From: Acidimicrobiia bacterium
GTDB lineage: Bacteria; Actinomycetota; Acidimicrobiia; ATN3; PSLF01
Direction: 5' to 3'
NCBI GenBank assembly: GCA_040289475.1
Contig: PSLF01000007.1
Location: forward strand, 36,610-100,609
DNA: 64,000 nucleotides
Under the pieces are notes generated by a model. The model was not told the origin of the DNA and ran no database searches. It was given only the letters and a program-made list of their open reading frames with translations. A program made the position numbers and the translations under genes. Below, in pieces: positions 22,290-31,480 of the stretch (positions are counted from its first letter, which is position 1; every line of letters starts with the position of its first letter).

Positions 22290-22353
22290 CGAAACTGTGA
22301 TTCTTCACGATCCTTACTAAAACAACTAAAACAACCGCCAGCCTGGAGAACCG

Positions 22354-23145
22354 TTGGAAACACCACAACGAGCACTCGAAGACCTGAACCGGAGAATTAT
22401 CGCCTGCAAGGCATGTCCGAGGCTCGTCGAATGGCGCCAGAGCGTTGGCCGAAAGCCTCCGAGGCAATACATTGGCTGGCGGTACTGGTCGAAGCCCCTG
22501 CCTGGATTTGGTGATCCCTGCGGCCCTCTCATGATCATCGGCCTAGCCCCCGCAGCCCACGGTGGCAATCGAACAGGAAGAATCTTCACTGGCGACCGGT
22601 CAGCGACGTTCTTGTTTGAAGCCCTGTATGAGGTAGGTTTGGCCAACTTGCCCGATAGCCGTAGTCTCGACGACGGGCTAAAGCTCCAGGGTGCTTACCT
22701 CTCAGCCGTAGTGCGGTGCGCCCCCCCTGCGAACAAGCCAACCCCGCAAGAGAGGGACAACTGTATTCCCTACCTCATCGAGGAAATCGAGATCGTGCAG
22801 CCGACGTCGATCCTGTGTCTTGGCCGCTTTGCATGGGACGGGATACTCCGGGCGACAGTTATTGCCTCTGGTGAGATACCCTCACCCAGACCCCGTTTTT
22901 TCCACGGAGCAGTTGCGAATATTAGATGGAAAAGCAGATCGATCTGCACAGAGCCCCGCATGGCGAAGACTGAGGGTAGGGTTACTGAGGTACCACCCTC
23001 GATGCGGCCCATCGCTCTCGTCGCCTCGTATCACCCCAGCCAGCAGAACACCTTTACAGGGAAACTGACAAAAGCAATGCTGGTCGATGCGATGCTTTCA
23101 GCTGTCGCTGAAGCAGAAAAGTTGGCTAAGACATCTTCCCAGTGA
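22354..23145 (+). CDS. Type 5 uracil-DNA glycosylase (UDGb)
   Basis: Removes uracil, and probably hypoxanthine or other deaminated bases, from DNA; the UDGb family is known from thermophiles and mycobacteria. 263 residues. CKACPRL near the N-terminus supplies two of the cluster Cys; the active-site block GLAPAAHGGNRTGRIFTGD is typical of UDGb, with Ala where other families have Asp or Asn. CAPPANKPTPQERDNC supplies the other two Cys, and YHPSQQNTFTGKLT is the DNA-intercalation loop. TTG 22354 follows GGAG by 5 nt. It is divergent from the PHP gene with 64 bp between them. Confidence 0.88.
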   Translation: METPQRALEDLNRRIIACKACPRLVEWRQSVGRKPPRQYIGWRYWSKPLPGFGDPCGPLMIIGLAPAAHGGNRTGRIFTGDRSATFLFEALYEVGLANLPDSRSLDDGLKLQGAYLSAVVRCAPPANKPTPQERDNCIPYLIEEIEIVQPTSILCLGRFAWDGILRATVIASGEIPSPRPRFFHGAVANIRWKSRSICTEPRMAKTEGRVTEVPPSMRPIALVASYHPSQQNTFTGKLTKAMLVDAMLSAVAEAEKLAKTSSQ

Positions 23146-23195
23146 CACCACGCGGCAACAAGCCGAATGCCTCGCGATACGTAATGTGCTTGCTC

Positions 23196-23204
23196 TGCTA
23201 AAAT
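23196..23204 (+). promoter_or_regulatory. Possible extended -10 promoter of the amidase gene
   Basis: TGC-TAAAAT forms an extended -10 box about 125 bp before the amidase start. No good -35 is present 16-18 bp upstream, so this is tentative. Confidence 0.25.
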
Positions 23205-23328
23205 CAGAGGCCGGGTTGGAGACCTGGATCGGGTATGCAGCGTGTGCAAACTACCTGTCCCGTCTCAGGGGCATGCGGGCGACCTGTCGATAAATCCCCC
23301 AAAAAGCGAAGGCAAGGGTTGTCGTTTC

Positions 23329-26061
23329 ATGGCACGCAAATCGAGTAACGCATATATCCGTCTTTTGATCTTTTTGATAGTTTTTTCTGCTGCGCTGGGA
23401 GGAGTGCTCCCTGCCCCTGCATTCGCTTCCGATCCCGTCCTCCCGCCAGAGCTGTCCACCGTCGACGCTACCTCCATCAAGCCCTCTAGAACTACACCAC
23501 GCACTGGTGACAGCGAGCCGGTAGTAGAATCCGAGCCGGTCGACACAGGACGCATTTTCGATATGGTCGGCGCTTCGTGGGAGATCCCCTCCAACTCTCG
23601 CAGTGGCCAAGGTCTGGATGGTCTAGAGGGATCGGAACCACTCTTCGAGGTGCGAGGGGCTGTGGAGCCAGGAAAGTGGGGTCCTTGGATATCGTCCGAC
23701 GAGGCTGACGGACCCGATCCCAGCACCGGCGAGGGGGTGGCTAACAAGGTAACCATAGGACCTATATACCTGGGTCCGTCTCGCTACGTCCAAATCAGAT
23801 GGCGCGGACCCCATGGTATACAGAGTCCTCCAGAAGTAACCACGATAGACATTCAAGGGCGCCGGGCTCCCCTTCTCGCGAAGGCTGCTGCATACTTCCG
23901 AGCAATATTTCGCTCCCGACCCCTTCTCGCCAAGGCCTCCAGCCCCCAGCCCAGTATCGTGTCGAGGGCCGGATGGGGGGCTGACGAGTCTCTCAGGCGA
24001 GGGGAGCCTAGTTACGGTGCCGTAAAACTTGCGATCGTGCATCACACTGTGTCCACCAACGTCTACGGTCCGGGCGACTCAGCCGCAATCGTGCGAGGGA
24101 TATACGCCTACCATGTCTTGACTAATGGCTGGAACGACATCGGGTACAACTTTTTGATCGATCGGTACGGGCAGATCTTCGAGGGGCGTTATGGGGGAAT
24201 CGACCAGCCCGTAATCGGAGCTCACAGCTGGGGATCCAACTCTCAGTCGACCGGTATAGCTATCATCGGGGACTTCTCCTCTGCATCTATACCTGGCCCT
24301 GCCTTTGCCTCGCTGGTGGCGCTTGTCGATTGGAAATTAGACGTGCACTCCGTCGACCCCACAGCCCGAGTCGACATAGTAAGGACAGATGGCGTACCCC
24401 TGAATCTGCGAGCGGTCTCGGGTCATCGCGACGCGTTTCCGACTTCGTGCCCTGGAAACGGCGTGTATGGGACACTCGACTCAGCTGCTCAGCAAGCAAG
24501 GGATTCTGGAGGACAGAAAGTCTTCGGCGCCCGGTGGATACCCGAACAGCCGCGGTGGCTCGGAAATGGATTCGAGTCAGTTCGTTTTTCGGCATACCTC
24601 AAATACGAGGCCGCATGGAAAGTCACGATCGTCGACTCCCGAGGAGCGTCTTTGCTCACCAGGACCGGCTCCGGCGCTTCAATCGATGTCTTTTGGGATG
24701 CACGCTTTCCCGATAAAAGATCGGTGTTGCCCGGCACCTACTACGCCGTCGTAGAAGTTCAAGGGTCTATGACAAAGCGCATTCCCTTGCAGCTGACCGC
24801 CGGACCGACCTTTGAGCAGTGGTTTCTCACTTACAATCCCAATGCCGTTCCGACAGAAGTGACGCTGACTCTCTCCGGAAACGAAGGGGTTCTTGGGGTC
24901 AAGAACTTTGTAGTTCAGCCAAAGGCAAGACATACCTTTTTCGTCAATGACTACGTCGTTGGAAAAGAAGTCTCCGCCAGAGTGGACTCTTTGGTTCCTG
25001 TAGTTGTGGAAAGAGCTATGTACTTCGACTACCAAAGATCCTTCGATGGCGGGGACGCAGCCTTCGGTGTGCCCCAGCCCGATACACAGTGGTACTTCGC
25101 CGAGGGTTACACGGGAGGAAGCTTTGCAGAGTATCTAACGCTTTACAACCCTCAGGACTCGGATGCAACCACCAGAGTGGAGTTTTTGTTCAATCCCACG
25201 GGTAGCCAGAGCCTGGATGTCGTAGTTCCATCGAAATCGCGAAAGACTATCTTCGTCAATTCAGTCGTAGGATCCGGCAAAGAAGTGGCAATTCAAATAA
25301 GTTCGAACATTCCAATAGTGGCCGAGCGACCCCAATACTACGACTACTTGGGCTACAAAGGCGGAGACGTGGTCGTAGGTGCCAGATCTCCCCTCCGGGA
25401 GTGGACCTTCTCCGAGGGTTACACGGGCCGAGGATTTCACACTTACCTTACGCTCGCGAATCCAGGCTCGATAGATGCAGTCGTGACCATAGAGCTACTC
25501 GGAAACCAAGGCCTCCTAAAACGGCTTGAGGGAGTCCTTGTAAAAGCGAAGGGTCGCACCACTATTTTCGTCAACGACTACGTTGGACCCGGAAAGGATG
25601 TGTCGGCCAAAGTCTCATCGACTCAGCCAATAGTGGCTGAGCGGCCGATGTACTTCGGCTACGGAGAGGTAGACGGAGGTCACGTAGCTCTAGGTGCAGT
25701 ATCCGCAAAGACCAAGTACTTCTTTGCCGAAGGTTATACGGCACCAGGATTCGACGAGTACCTGAGCCTTTTGAATCCCAACGCTTCTCCTATATCGGTA
25801 CAGGGCACCTACAGCTTCCCATCGGGAGCTCCCATAGTGAAAAGCTACAGCGTCGGCCCCAATTCCCGGCTGACAATAGCCGTTCACGACGAGGTGCGCA
25901 GAGCCGGGGAGGTATCTGTCGCTCTCGAGTCGTCGTCCCCATTCTTCGCTGAGCGACCTATGTACTTCCACTACAGAGGGGCCTGGAAGGGAGGAAGTAT
26001 CGTCCAAGGGGGCGCAGAGCCAGCATCGCAGTGGTACTTTGCCGAAGGTTATACGGGGTAG
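23329..26061 (+). CDS. Secreted N-acetylmuramoyl-L-alanine amidase with C-terminal repeats
   Basis: Predicted to cleave the peptide from the glycan in peptidoglycan. 910 residues. A signal peptide (RLLIFLIVFSAALGG...APAFA) ends near residue 33. The Amidase_2/PGRP domain (about 205-395) has Zn ligands His237 (AIVHHT), His366 (SGHRD) and Cys374 (TSCPGN), plus the block WNDIGYNFLIDRYGQIFEGR. A FlgD-like stretch near 400-490 follows (FDVFWDAR-like, LPGTYY). From ~490 there are four repeats of ~105 residues, each with EYLTL-NP, TIFVN and IVAERPMYF. The protein stops exactly after WYFAEGYTG. The open frame begins at 23242, but the ATG at 23329 gives the signal peptide. It is convergent with the transglutaminase gene, 29 bp away. 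Confidence 0.88.
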   Translation: MARKSSNAYIRLLIFLIVFSAALGGVLPAPAFASDPVLPPELSTVDATSIKPSRTTPRTGDSEPVVESEPVDTGRIFDMVGASWEIPSNSRSGQGLDGLEGSEPLFEVRGAVEPGKWGPWISSDEADGPDPSTGEGVANKVTIGPIYLGPSRYVQIRWRGPHGIQSPPEVTTIDIQGRRAPLLAKAAAYFRAIFRSRPLLAKASSPQPSIVSRAGWGADESLRRGEPSYGAVKLAIVHHTVSTNVYGPGDSAAIVRGIYAYHVLTNGWNDIGYNFLIDRYGQIFEGRYGGIDQPVIGAHSWGSNSQSTGIAIIGDFSSASIPGPAFASLVALVDWKLDVHSVDPTARVDIVRTDGVPLNLRAVSGHRDAFPTSCPGNGVYGTLDSAAQQARDSGGQKVFGARWIPEQPRWLGNGFESVRFSAYLKYEAAWKVTIVDSRGASLLTRTGSGASIDVFWDARFPDKRSVLPGTYYAVVEVQGSMTKRIPLQLTAGPTFEQWFLTYNPNAVPTEVTLTLSGNEGVLGVKNFVVQPKARHTFFVNDYVVGKEVSARVDSLVPVVVERAMYFDYQRSFDGGDAAFGVPQPDTQWYFAEGYTGGSFAEYLTLYNPQDSDATTRVEFLFNPTGSQSLDVVVPSKSRKTIFVNSVVGSGKEVAIQISSNIPIVAERPQYYDYLGYKGGDVVVGARSPLREWTFSEGYTGRGFHTYLTLANPGSIDAVVTIELLGNQGLLKRLEGVLVKAKGRTTIFVNDYVGPGKDVSAKVSSTQPIVAERPMYFGYGEVDGGHVALGAVSAKTKYFFAEGYTAPGFDEYLSLLNPNASPISVQGTYSFPSGAPIVKSYSVGPNSRLTIAVHDEVRRAGEVSVALESSSPFFAERPMYFHYRGAWKGGSIVQGGAEPASQWYFAEGYTG
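24805..26061 (+). repeat. Array of four ~105-residue repeats plus terminal half-motif (amidase)
   Basis: Repeat units begin near 24805, 25090, 25402 and 25717, most opening with W-x-F-x-EGYTG and ending IVAERPMYFxY...GGxV. The array ends in the isolated motif WYFAEGYTG and a stop codon. The pattern suggests stacked beta domains; the same unit occurs at 56340-57633. Confidence 0.8.
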
Positions 26062-26090
26062 GAAAAGGGAGGCGACTATACAGCTCGGTG

Positions 26091-28373
26091 CTAACTAGTC
26101 CCCGCCGAGATACGTCGAGGAGACGGCTGGGCAAGTATCTGTTTTAGCTCGGCTTCCAACTGATTGATCACGGCCTCCAGGGAAACTCGGTCGGAGTCGT
26201 CCAGCGGGTGTCTCGAGTGAACGTGTCTATCTAGGCTATCGGCCAACGAGCAGATGTCGCTCAATCCTGTCGCTCTCGAGAGCCGCGCTGACCTTGCTTT
26301 TTCCAGCCGGTAGACGAACTCCCGAACGGTCTCCGACCCAGCTCGTTCAAGACCGTACTCGGTCGCTACTCGCTCCAAGCGCTTTAGCATTCGTTCCTCC
26401 CAAGCCAAAACCACCTCTGCACGCCGTCTTCTTCGACTCCTAACGCAGAATGCCGCAGCCGTACTGGATAGCAAGAGCAGCACTAGTGTCGAGACGGCCG
26501 ACGGATCTAGGCTCCACACCCTCTTGCCAAAACGAAAGATCACGGAAAACGGAGCTCTTGCCCAACCAGGCAAGGAGTCGTAACGGGCCTTCGCCCACTG
26601 CAATGCCTCCTTTACCTGACTGAAACTGTCCGCTCGTGGCACTACATACGTCGGGTCTGACTCGACCCAACCCACTCCCGGGAAGTAGATCTCAGTCCAC
26701 GTGTGAGCATCGCGTCCGCGAACCTCGTACATTCCCGAGAAAAAAGAGTGTTGGCCAGGTACGTATCCCGAGACCAGGCGCGCAGGTACCCCCGCCAACC
26801 TGAGAAGCATTACCTCTGCAGTGGCAATCTGCTCGCAAAAGCCTTTCTTGTCTTCGAATAAAAACGTGTCTAGAGCGTCCTTACCAGGAGGGAGAGGCGG
26901 GATATCGAGCGTGTACTCGGTGTTCTGCATCAACCAACGTTCGATGGCCAAAATTTTTTCGTAGCGGGTGGCGCTCCCTCGGGTTATCTCATATGCCAGA
27001 TCACGTACCCTCTGGGGAAGGCTGTCGGGAACCTGAAGATATCGCTCCAGATCGGCCTTTGCAAGATCCGTACCGTACTCAGCGTTGGCCAACTCAGAGG
27101 CGTTGACGTTGAGCCTTCGAGACACCACCGAGTACACAAGTCCCTCGTTCACTTCGACAGGGCTTCTCACCGAGCCGTCACGGTCGACTCTGACATAGGC
27201 AGCAGGAAAGTAGATTCTCGTTGCCCGATACGCCCCGAACACAAGATTCGCCTGAGGAGCCTCTATGTAAAACGTTTGGATCAGCTCGTCGTACCGACTG
27301 TTCGGAAGTGAAGGCCCCGGAGGACTCGGAAGAAGCATCTCGTTTTCGAACGATTCGATCTTGTTCGGAGGATCTTCGTCTGCGTGCCAAAACCTCCCGT
27401 CGTAGGTCGCATACGCCAGCCCACGCCAGAATGCTGGCTTGTCAGCCCGCACTCGCATTACCAAATCGTCTCCGGGTCGGCCCCTTACCGAGAGATCCAT
27501 TCGGTTGGCAAAACCAAAGTATCCCCCGTCCACCCTAGTCACGCCCCCCTCTCCGGTCGCTTCTTCGAGACCAGGCGTCTCGATTCGCAGACCACCACTG
27601 CCTACGGGGGAAACCCCTTTGATCGAAAAAGGGAGTTTGACAACCCGCCCGGTTCTGAAGCGAGGCATGAGCGTGTAAGTTGCAAGCGTAGCGGCGGTGA
27701 TCGCAGCCACCAATGACACGAATGCAACGGAGCTTCGGACGAGGGCACTCCTGCTTCGCGATTTTTCTGCACCAACCTCGTTTTTACCCGAACCGGGCGT
27801 AGCCGGTAACAACTTTGTGCCGCCCTCGAAGCGCTCCTTGTCTGCAATCTCGGAATCGTGGCCGAGACGTAGTACAAACAGGGAAGCGATTCCAAAGACT
27901 ACGATTACCAATCCGAAAGTATTTGTAAGCGCCTGGACAGCGCCCGCGGCGACCATCGATAGGGCGGCTGCCAAGCTAAAGTACAGGTCTCTACGACCTG
28001 GAAGGTCGAAAGAGTGCATTGCCTGCACCCATACCATCAGCTCTCCGAGTGGCTGGATCGTGTCTGAGACCGAAGCGATACCGATCCTGGCTATGGAGCG
28101 TAGAAACGCCCCGAACGCCACCACGATGGCAAAGGTCAGAACTAGCTTTATTTCCCAGTTGTCTCGCTTCCGAAACCGCCAGGAAAACACCATTCCTAAC
28201 GGGATCACGGTGAGCCCGATGAGAGCAGTACTAGGGCGCACGATATCAGTAGTCCACAGCGCAACCACACCGATGAGCGTGGCGACTGTTGTAGCCACCC
28301 TGAGCGGAACAGAGTCCTCTGGGTGAGGAGGTCTATTTATGCGGCGGAAGCCGCCGATAAGCCGTCGAAGCAT
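26091..28373 (-). CDS. Membrane transglutaminase-like protease, TgpA type, intact triad
   Basis: 760 residues. About six membrane segments occupy the first ~200 residues. A periplasmic/extracellular transglutaminase-core domain follows with an intact triad: Cys513 (KGFCEQIATAEVMLLR), His557 (GRDAHTWTEIY) and Asp573 (VESDPTY). A further membrane span and a cytoplasmic helical tail (DUF4129-like) complete it. This is the TgpA / DUF3488 architecture, envelope-located cysteine hydrolases of uncertain substrate. ATG 28373 has AGGAG 4 nt upstream; the frame opens at a GTG at 28400. It overlaps the DUF58 gene by 37 nt and is the last gene of MoxR-DUF58-TgpA. A second, degenerate copy is at 53211-55535. 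Confidence 0.85.
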   Translation of the reverse strand: MLRRLIGGFRRINRPPHPEDSVPLRVATTVATLIGVVALWTTDIVRPSTALIGLTVIPLGMVFSWRFRKRDNWEIKLVLTFAIVVAFGAFLRSIARIGIASVSDTIQPLGELMVWVQAMHSFDLPGRRDLYFSLAAALSMVAAGAVQALTNTFGLVIVVFGIASLFVLRLGHDSEIADKERFEGGTKLLPATPGSGKNEVGAEKSRSRSALVRSSVAFVSLVAAITAATLATYTLMPRFRTGRVVKLPFSIKGVSPVGSGGLRIETPGLEEATGEGGVTRVDGGYFGFANRMDLSVRGRPGDDLVMRVRADKPAFWRGLAYATYDGRFWHADEDPPNKIESFENEMLLPSPPGPSLPNSRYDELIQTFYIEAPQANLVFGAYRATRIYFPAAYVRVDRDGSVRSPVEVNEGLVYSVVSRRLNVNASELANAEYGTDLAKADLERYLQVPDSLPQRVRDLAYEITRGSATRYEKILAIERWLMQNTEYTLDIPPLPPGKDALDTFLFEDKKGFCEQIATAEVMLLRLAGVPARLVSGYVPGQHSFFSGMYEVRGRDAHTWTEIYFPGVGWVESDPTYVVPRADSFSQVKEALQWAKARYDSLPGWARAPFSVIFRFGKRVWSLDPSAVSTLVLLLLSSTAAAFCVRSRRRRRAEVVLAWEERMLKRLERVATEYGLERAGSETVREFVYRLEKARSARLSRATGLSDICSLADSLDRHVHSRHPLDDSDRVSLEAVINQLEAELKQILAQPSPRRISAGTS

Positions 28374-29530
28374 ATGTCTCCTCGCGGCGGAACTATCCAC
28401 ATCCGTGCAGCAGAAGGCATGGTCTCGACTGAAGTCCTCGCTTCCTCCTCAGCGACGACGATGGCGAAGTCGAGAACACCCTCGAGACCCTCTGGCCAAG
28501 CCGATCGAGCCGACTTCACACCCACTACAGCCCCCATCGGAGCCTCGCGACAAAGTCGGACAGCTTTTAGAAGTTCATCACGGGCTACAGGTGCCTGGAC
28601 CCTTGCCAGGGTCGACCTCAAAACGCTGGCAGAAGGAGAGGCAAGAACAAGCGGGCCCCGACCGGGATCCTCGAATCCTCCGGGAATCACCAGACGCACC
28701 GGTATGTGAGCCTTGACAGCAGCGCGCACCAGCGATCCCGCTACCGACAGCACTCTGTCGAGAGTCATGGCGTCTGCAGGTGGGGAAGTTACCACTAACA
28801 CCGCCACAGGTGTTGTTCCCTCTTCCTCGAACTCTCTTACAATCACTTCGTCCCGTCGGGCACTCGCGGGCCAGTAGATGTGACGCACGGGATCCCCTGG
28901 AAGGTACTCTCGAAGTGCGAAGAACTCATACCCTTTCCCCCGCTTCGGGGGTTCCCGCTTGCCCTCCCCGTTGAGGACATGAGTCGTGAGGCCCACCGGG
29001 AGCGCGATCTCGAATATGGGAGGAGCCACCTCCACATCGCCCTCGCATGGGACCGTTCGTCTCGTTCTCCACAATCCAAACGGCGCGTAGCATGCAGCTA
29101 CAAGGGGTGGGCTAGAGTAAACGCCCCGGTTACGTGGGACTGCCCTCAAGATTCCTTCTACGTCCTCGATAGATCTGGATACTTCTACGATGGCCGGGCG
29201 TGAGTCGGTAGCGGGATCCCAAACAACGAATCGACCTCCGGAGCCCAAAGTCGACACCGTAACAGGGTACTCTATGAGCTCACCGATAGTAGCCCTGACA
29301 ATGCCATGACGCCGCGCCCTCAGACGCCTAAGGGGGAGAGAGGACCACGGCGCCGAGACCACGACAATCATCGAACAAGCCGACGCAAGTAGGTACAGCC
29401 ACGTACTACCGGTGTTGACTCCGATCAAAAAAAGGCTGACGGCAAACGCTAAAAGGGCGACGCCCTTGGAAGTCGGCGCCGTCCTTAGATTCGCCAATCG
29501 CCGCCGAACTCTCCTCAACTTCCCAATCAC
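28337..29530 (-). CDS. DUF58 membrane-anchored protein (first copy)
   Basis: 397 residues. Two membrane segments (about 22-65) are followed by a beta-rich region and the DUF58 core with YLPGDPVRHIYWPASARRDE and VREFEEEG, then a von Willebrand A-like fold. DUF58 proteins are usually encoded between MoxR ATPases and transglutaminase-like membrane proteins and are thought to be chaperoned or activated by MoxR; the exact role is unknown. The GTG start overlaps the MoxR stop by GTGA at 29527-29530, and the 3' end overlaps the TgpA-type gene. Three-gene operon order: MoxR, DUF58, transglutaminase. Confidence 0.85.
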   Translation of the reverse strand: MIGKLRRVRRRLANLRTAPTSKGVALLAFAVSLFLIGVNTGSTWLYLLASACSMIVVVSAPWSSLPLRRLRARRHGIVRATIGELIEYPVTVSTLGSGGRFVVWDPATDSRPAIVEVSRSIEDVEGILRAVPRNRGVYSSPPLVAACYAPFGLWRTRRTVPCEGDVEVAPPIFEIALPVGLTTHVLNGEGKREPPKRGKGYEFFALREYLPGDPVRHIYWPASARRDEVIVREFEEEGTTPVAVLVVTSPPADAMTLDRVLSVAGSLVRAAVKAHIPVRLVIPGGFEDPGRGPLVLASPSASVLRSTLARVQAPVARDELLKAVRLCREAPMGAVVGVKSARSAWPEGLEGVLDFAIVVAEEEARTSVETMPSAARMWIVPPRGDICFDGLSAASAA

Positions 29531-30567
29531 TCTCTTCGAACCGTAGGCACCGCTACGTGAGTGAGCACATCGGAGATGAACGTGCGTCCTGCCCCGATCG
29601 TTCCCGACCCCTGTGCCAACACTATCCTGTGACCCAACACGGCCGGCGCCACCGCCTTGACATCGTCTGGCGAAACATAGTCCCGCCCAGCCATTACTGC
29701 GTGTGCCTGAGCCGTATGCAAGAGCGCCAATGAACCCCTAGGAGATACCCCGATAGCTACTTGGGGGTGTTCTCTAGTGGCATGAGCGATAGCTACTACA
29801 TAGTCGAGGACAGCCGCCCCCGTGTGGACCTGACGAACTGCCCTAGATGCCTGCGCAACCTCTTCTAGAGTGCACACAGCCTTTATCTGTTCTATTGGAT
29901 GTCCCAACGCTTGAGAGCGCAGCACTTCCTTTTCAGAGCCTACGTCTGGGTATCCCAAAGAAACAGCCAAAGTGAACCGGTCCATCTGTCCCTCTGGTAA
30001 AGGGTACGTTCCGTGGTACTCGACAGGGTTTTGGGTGGCTAGAAGAACAAAAGGTTCAGGGAGCACGTAGCTGTGTCCCTCCACGGTTACCTGATGCTCT
30101 TCCATTGCTTCAAGAAGGGCCGACTGTGTCCTAGGGGTAGCACGGTTTATCTCGTCGACTAGCACTACATTGGAGAAAATGGGGCCTTGGTGGAAGACGA
30201 ACGCCTCGTCTTCGCGCCTATAGATGACAGAGCCAGTGACGTCTGCGGGCATCAGGTCGGGGGTTCCTTGAATCCGAGCGAATCGTCCCCCGATGGAGAT
30301 GGCTATAGAACGGGCAAGAATCGTCTTTCCGACACCGGGGACGTCTTCAATGAGCACATGGCCGCCGGCGAGCAACGCGGTGGTCACTAGCTCTACGACT
30401 GAGCGCTTTCCCCTAACTACCCGGGTAACGTTGTCGACTATTCGAGCTCCCACTGAACGGGCCCCGGACAAAGCCGCGTGCAGCTCTTCGCCAGAAAGGT
30501 GTCTTCCTGCAGCGGATTCGGAGTGGTAGTGCTCCCCCGTGCCAGCGAACAAATGAGCGTCGGTCAT
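29527..30567 (-). CDS. MoxR-family AAA ATPase (first copy)
   Basis: Chaperone-like AAA+ ATPase of the MoxR group. 346 residues: Walker A IEDVPGVGKTILARS, Walker B NVVLVDEINRATPRTQ, sensor I LLATQNPVEYHGTYPLPEGQ, and the helical lid with VSPRGSLALLHTAQAHA. A variable ~40-residue N-terminus precedes the core. It is the first gene of the MoxR-DUF58-TgpA operon. No clear ribosome-binding site precedes ATG 30567, and TAGGAC ends 8 nt before it, so a leaderless transcript is possible (inference). It is about half-identical by eye to the MoxR at 50992. Confidence 0.9.
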   Translation of the reverse strand: MTDAHLFAGTGEHYHSESAAGRHLSGEELHAALSGARSVGARIVDNVTRVVRGKRSVVELVTTALLAGGHVLIEDVPGVGKTILARSIAISIGGRFARIQGTPDLMPADVTGSVIYRREDEAFVFHQGPIFSNVVLVDEINRATPRTQSALLEAMEEHQVTVEGHSYVLPEPFVLLATQNPVEYHGTYPLPEGQMDRFTLAVSLGYPDVGSEKEVLRSQALGHPIEQIKAVCTLEEVAQASRAVRQVHTGAAVLDYVVAIAHATREHPQVAIGVSPRGSLALLHTAQAHAVMAGRDYVSPDDVKAVAPAVLGHRIVLAQGSGTIGAGRTFISDVLTHVAVPTVRRE

Positions 30568-30709
30568 GCCCTATAGTCCTAGCTGTTCTAGTGCGTAATC
30601 TCGCGCCCGACGACCTCGAAAGGTACCACTAGCAAGTATCGTCCCTATCCAAAGCCATCTGAACCAAAGCGAGGATCGCTCAGGATTGCGAAGCTCTGGT
30701 CCTCAAATT

Positions 30710-31480
30710 TCACGCCCTTATCCAAGCGATCGCCTCCCCTACTCCATAGGCAGTGCCGATCGCAACGAGTAAGACCCCCACGTAGATCCTGACTCGCCGC
30801 TCCCCGGATAAAAGCGTTACTCGGGACCCTAAGTATGAGCCGACCAAAGCCCCAGCACACAGACCGGTAGCCAGATACCAGTCGATGTTGCCGAGACGCC
30901 AGTGTACTAAGGTGCCAGGGATGGCCATTAGTCCTGCAACGACTAGTGAAGTGCCGGTAGTCTTCTTGATCGGCATGCCTAGCAGCCGGTAGTAGGCGGG
31001 CAACATGACTATTCCTCCGCCAATGCCCAATGCTCCAGAGAGAAACCCCGCTACTACCCCGATCCCCGCTGCGATCGGGACTCTCGCTTTCGAGATTGCC
31101 CTCCAACGGCTAGACTCGTCTAGGTGTCTCCCTTGGAAAATTCTCCCCCCTCCGTAGACGACCAAACACGCTGTTGCCAACATGAGGGGCCGGCCACCCA
31201 CTACCCTTGCGAACAAAGCGCCTAACACAGTGAAGATCACGCCGGTCGCGCCAGTGGCGAATGCGACCGGCAAGTCGCAGCAGCGAGAACGAAGATAGTT
31301 CCATGATCCCGACGCAGAGGCAACGACAATAGCGGGAACTGTGGTCCCCACAGCTATAAGTGGAGCCGCTCCCAACACCCTGATTCCCGGCGTCGATACG
31401 ATAGCGCCGCCCAGGCCAGCGGCTCCCGAGAGGATTCCTGCTACTACACCGACGATCGCGCCGGCTGCAACTTTGCTCAT
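30710..31480 (-). CDS. TauE/SafE-family membrane permease
   Basis: 256 residues, almost entirely hydrophobic, about 8 membrane segments. It has the internal two-fold repeat of the family: AGILSGAAGLGGAIVSTPG in the first half and AGFLSGALGIGGGIVMLPAY in the second. Family members export or import sulfite, sulfoacetate, taurine-derived or other organic anions; the substrate here is unknown. ATG 31480 overlaps the stop of the upstream ArsA-like gene by ATGA, so it is translated together with the ATPase pair. That coupling hints at a functional partnership but does not prove it. Confidence 0.82.
   Translation of the reverse strand: MSKVAAGAIVGVVAGILSGAAGLGGAIVSTPGIRVLGAAPLIAVGTTVPAIVVASASGSWNYLRSRCCDLPVAFATGATGVIFTVLGALFARVVGGRPLMLATACLVVYGGGRIFQGRHLDESSRWRAISKARVPIAAGIGVVAGFLSGALGIGGGIVMLPAYYRLLGMPIKKTTGTSLVVAGLMAIPGTLVHWRLGNIDWYLATGLCAGALVGSYLGSRVTLLSGERRVRIYVGVLLVAIGTAYGVGEAIAWIRA

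Noticed and set aside
22293..22309. TGTGA-TTCT-TCACG between the PHP and UDGb genes as another CRP site
   Set aside because: The half-sites are separated by 4 bp instead of 6, which CRP-family proteins would not normally bind.
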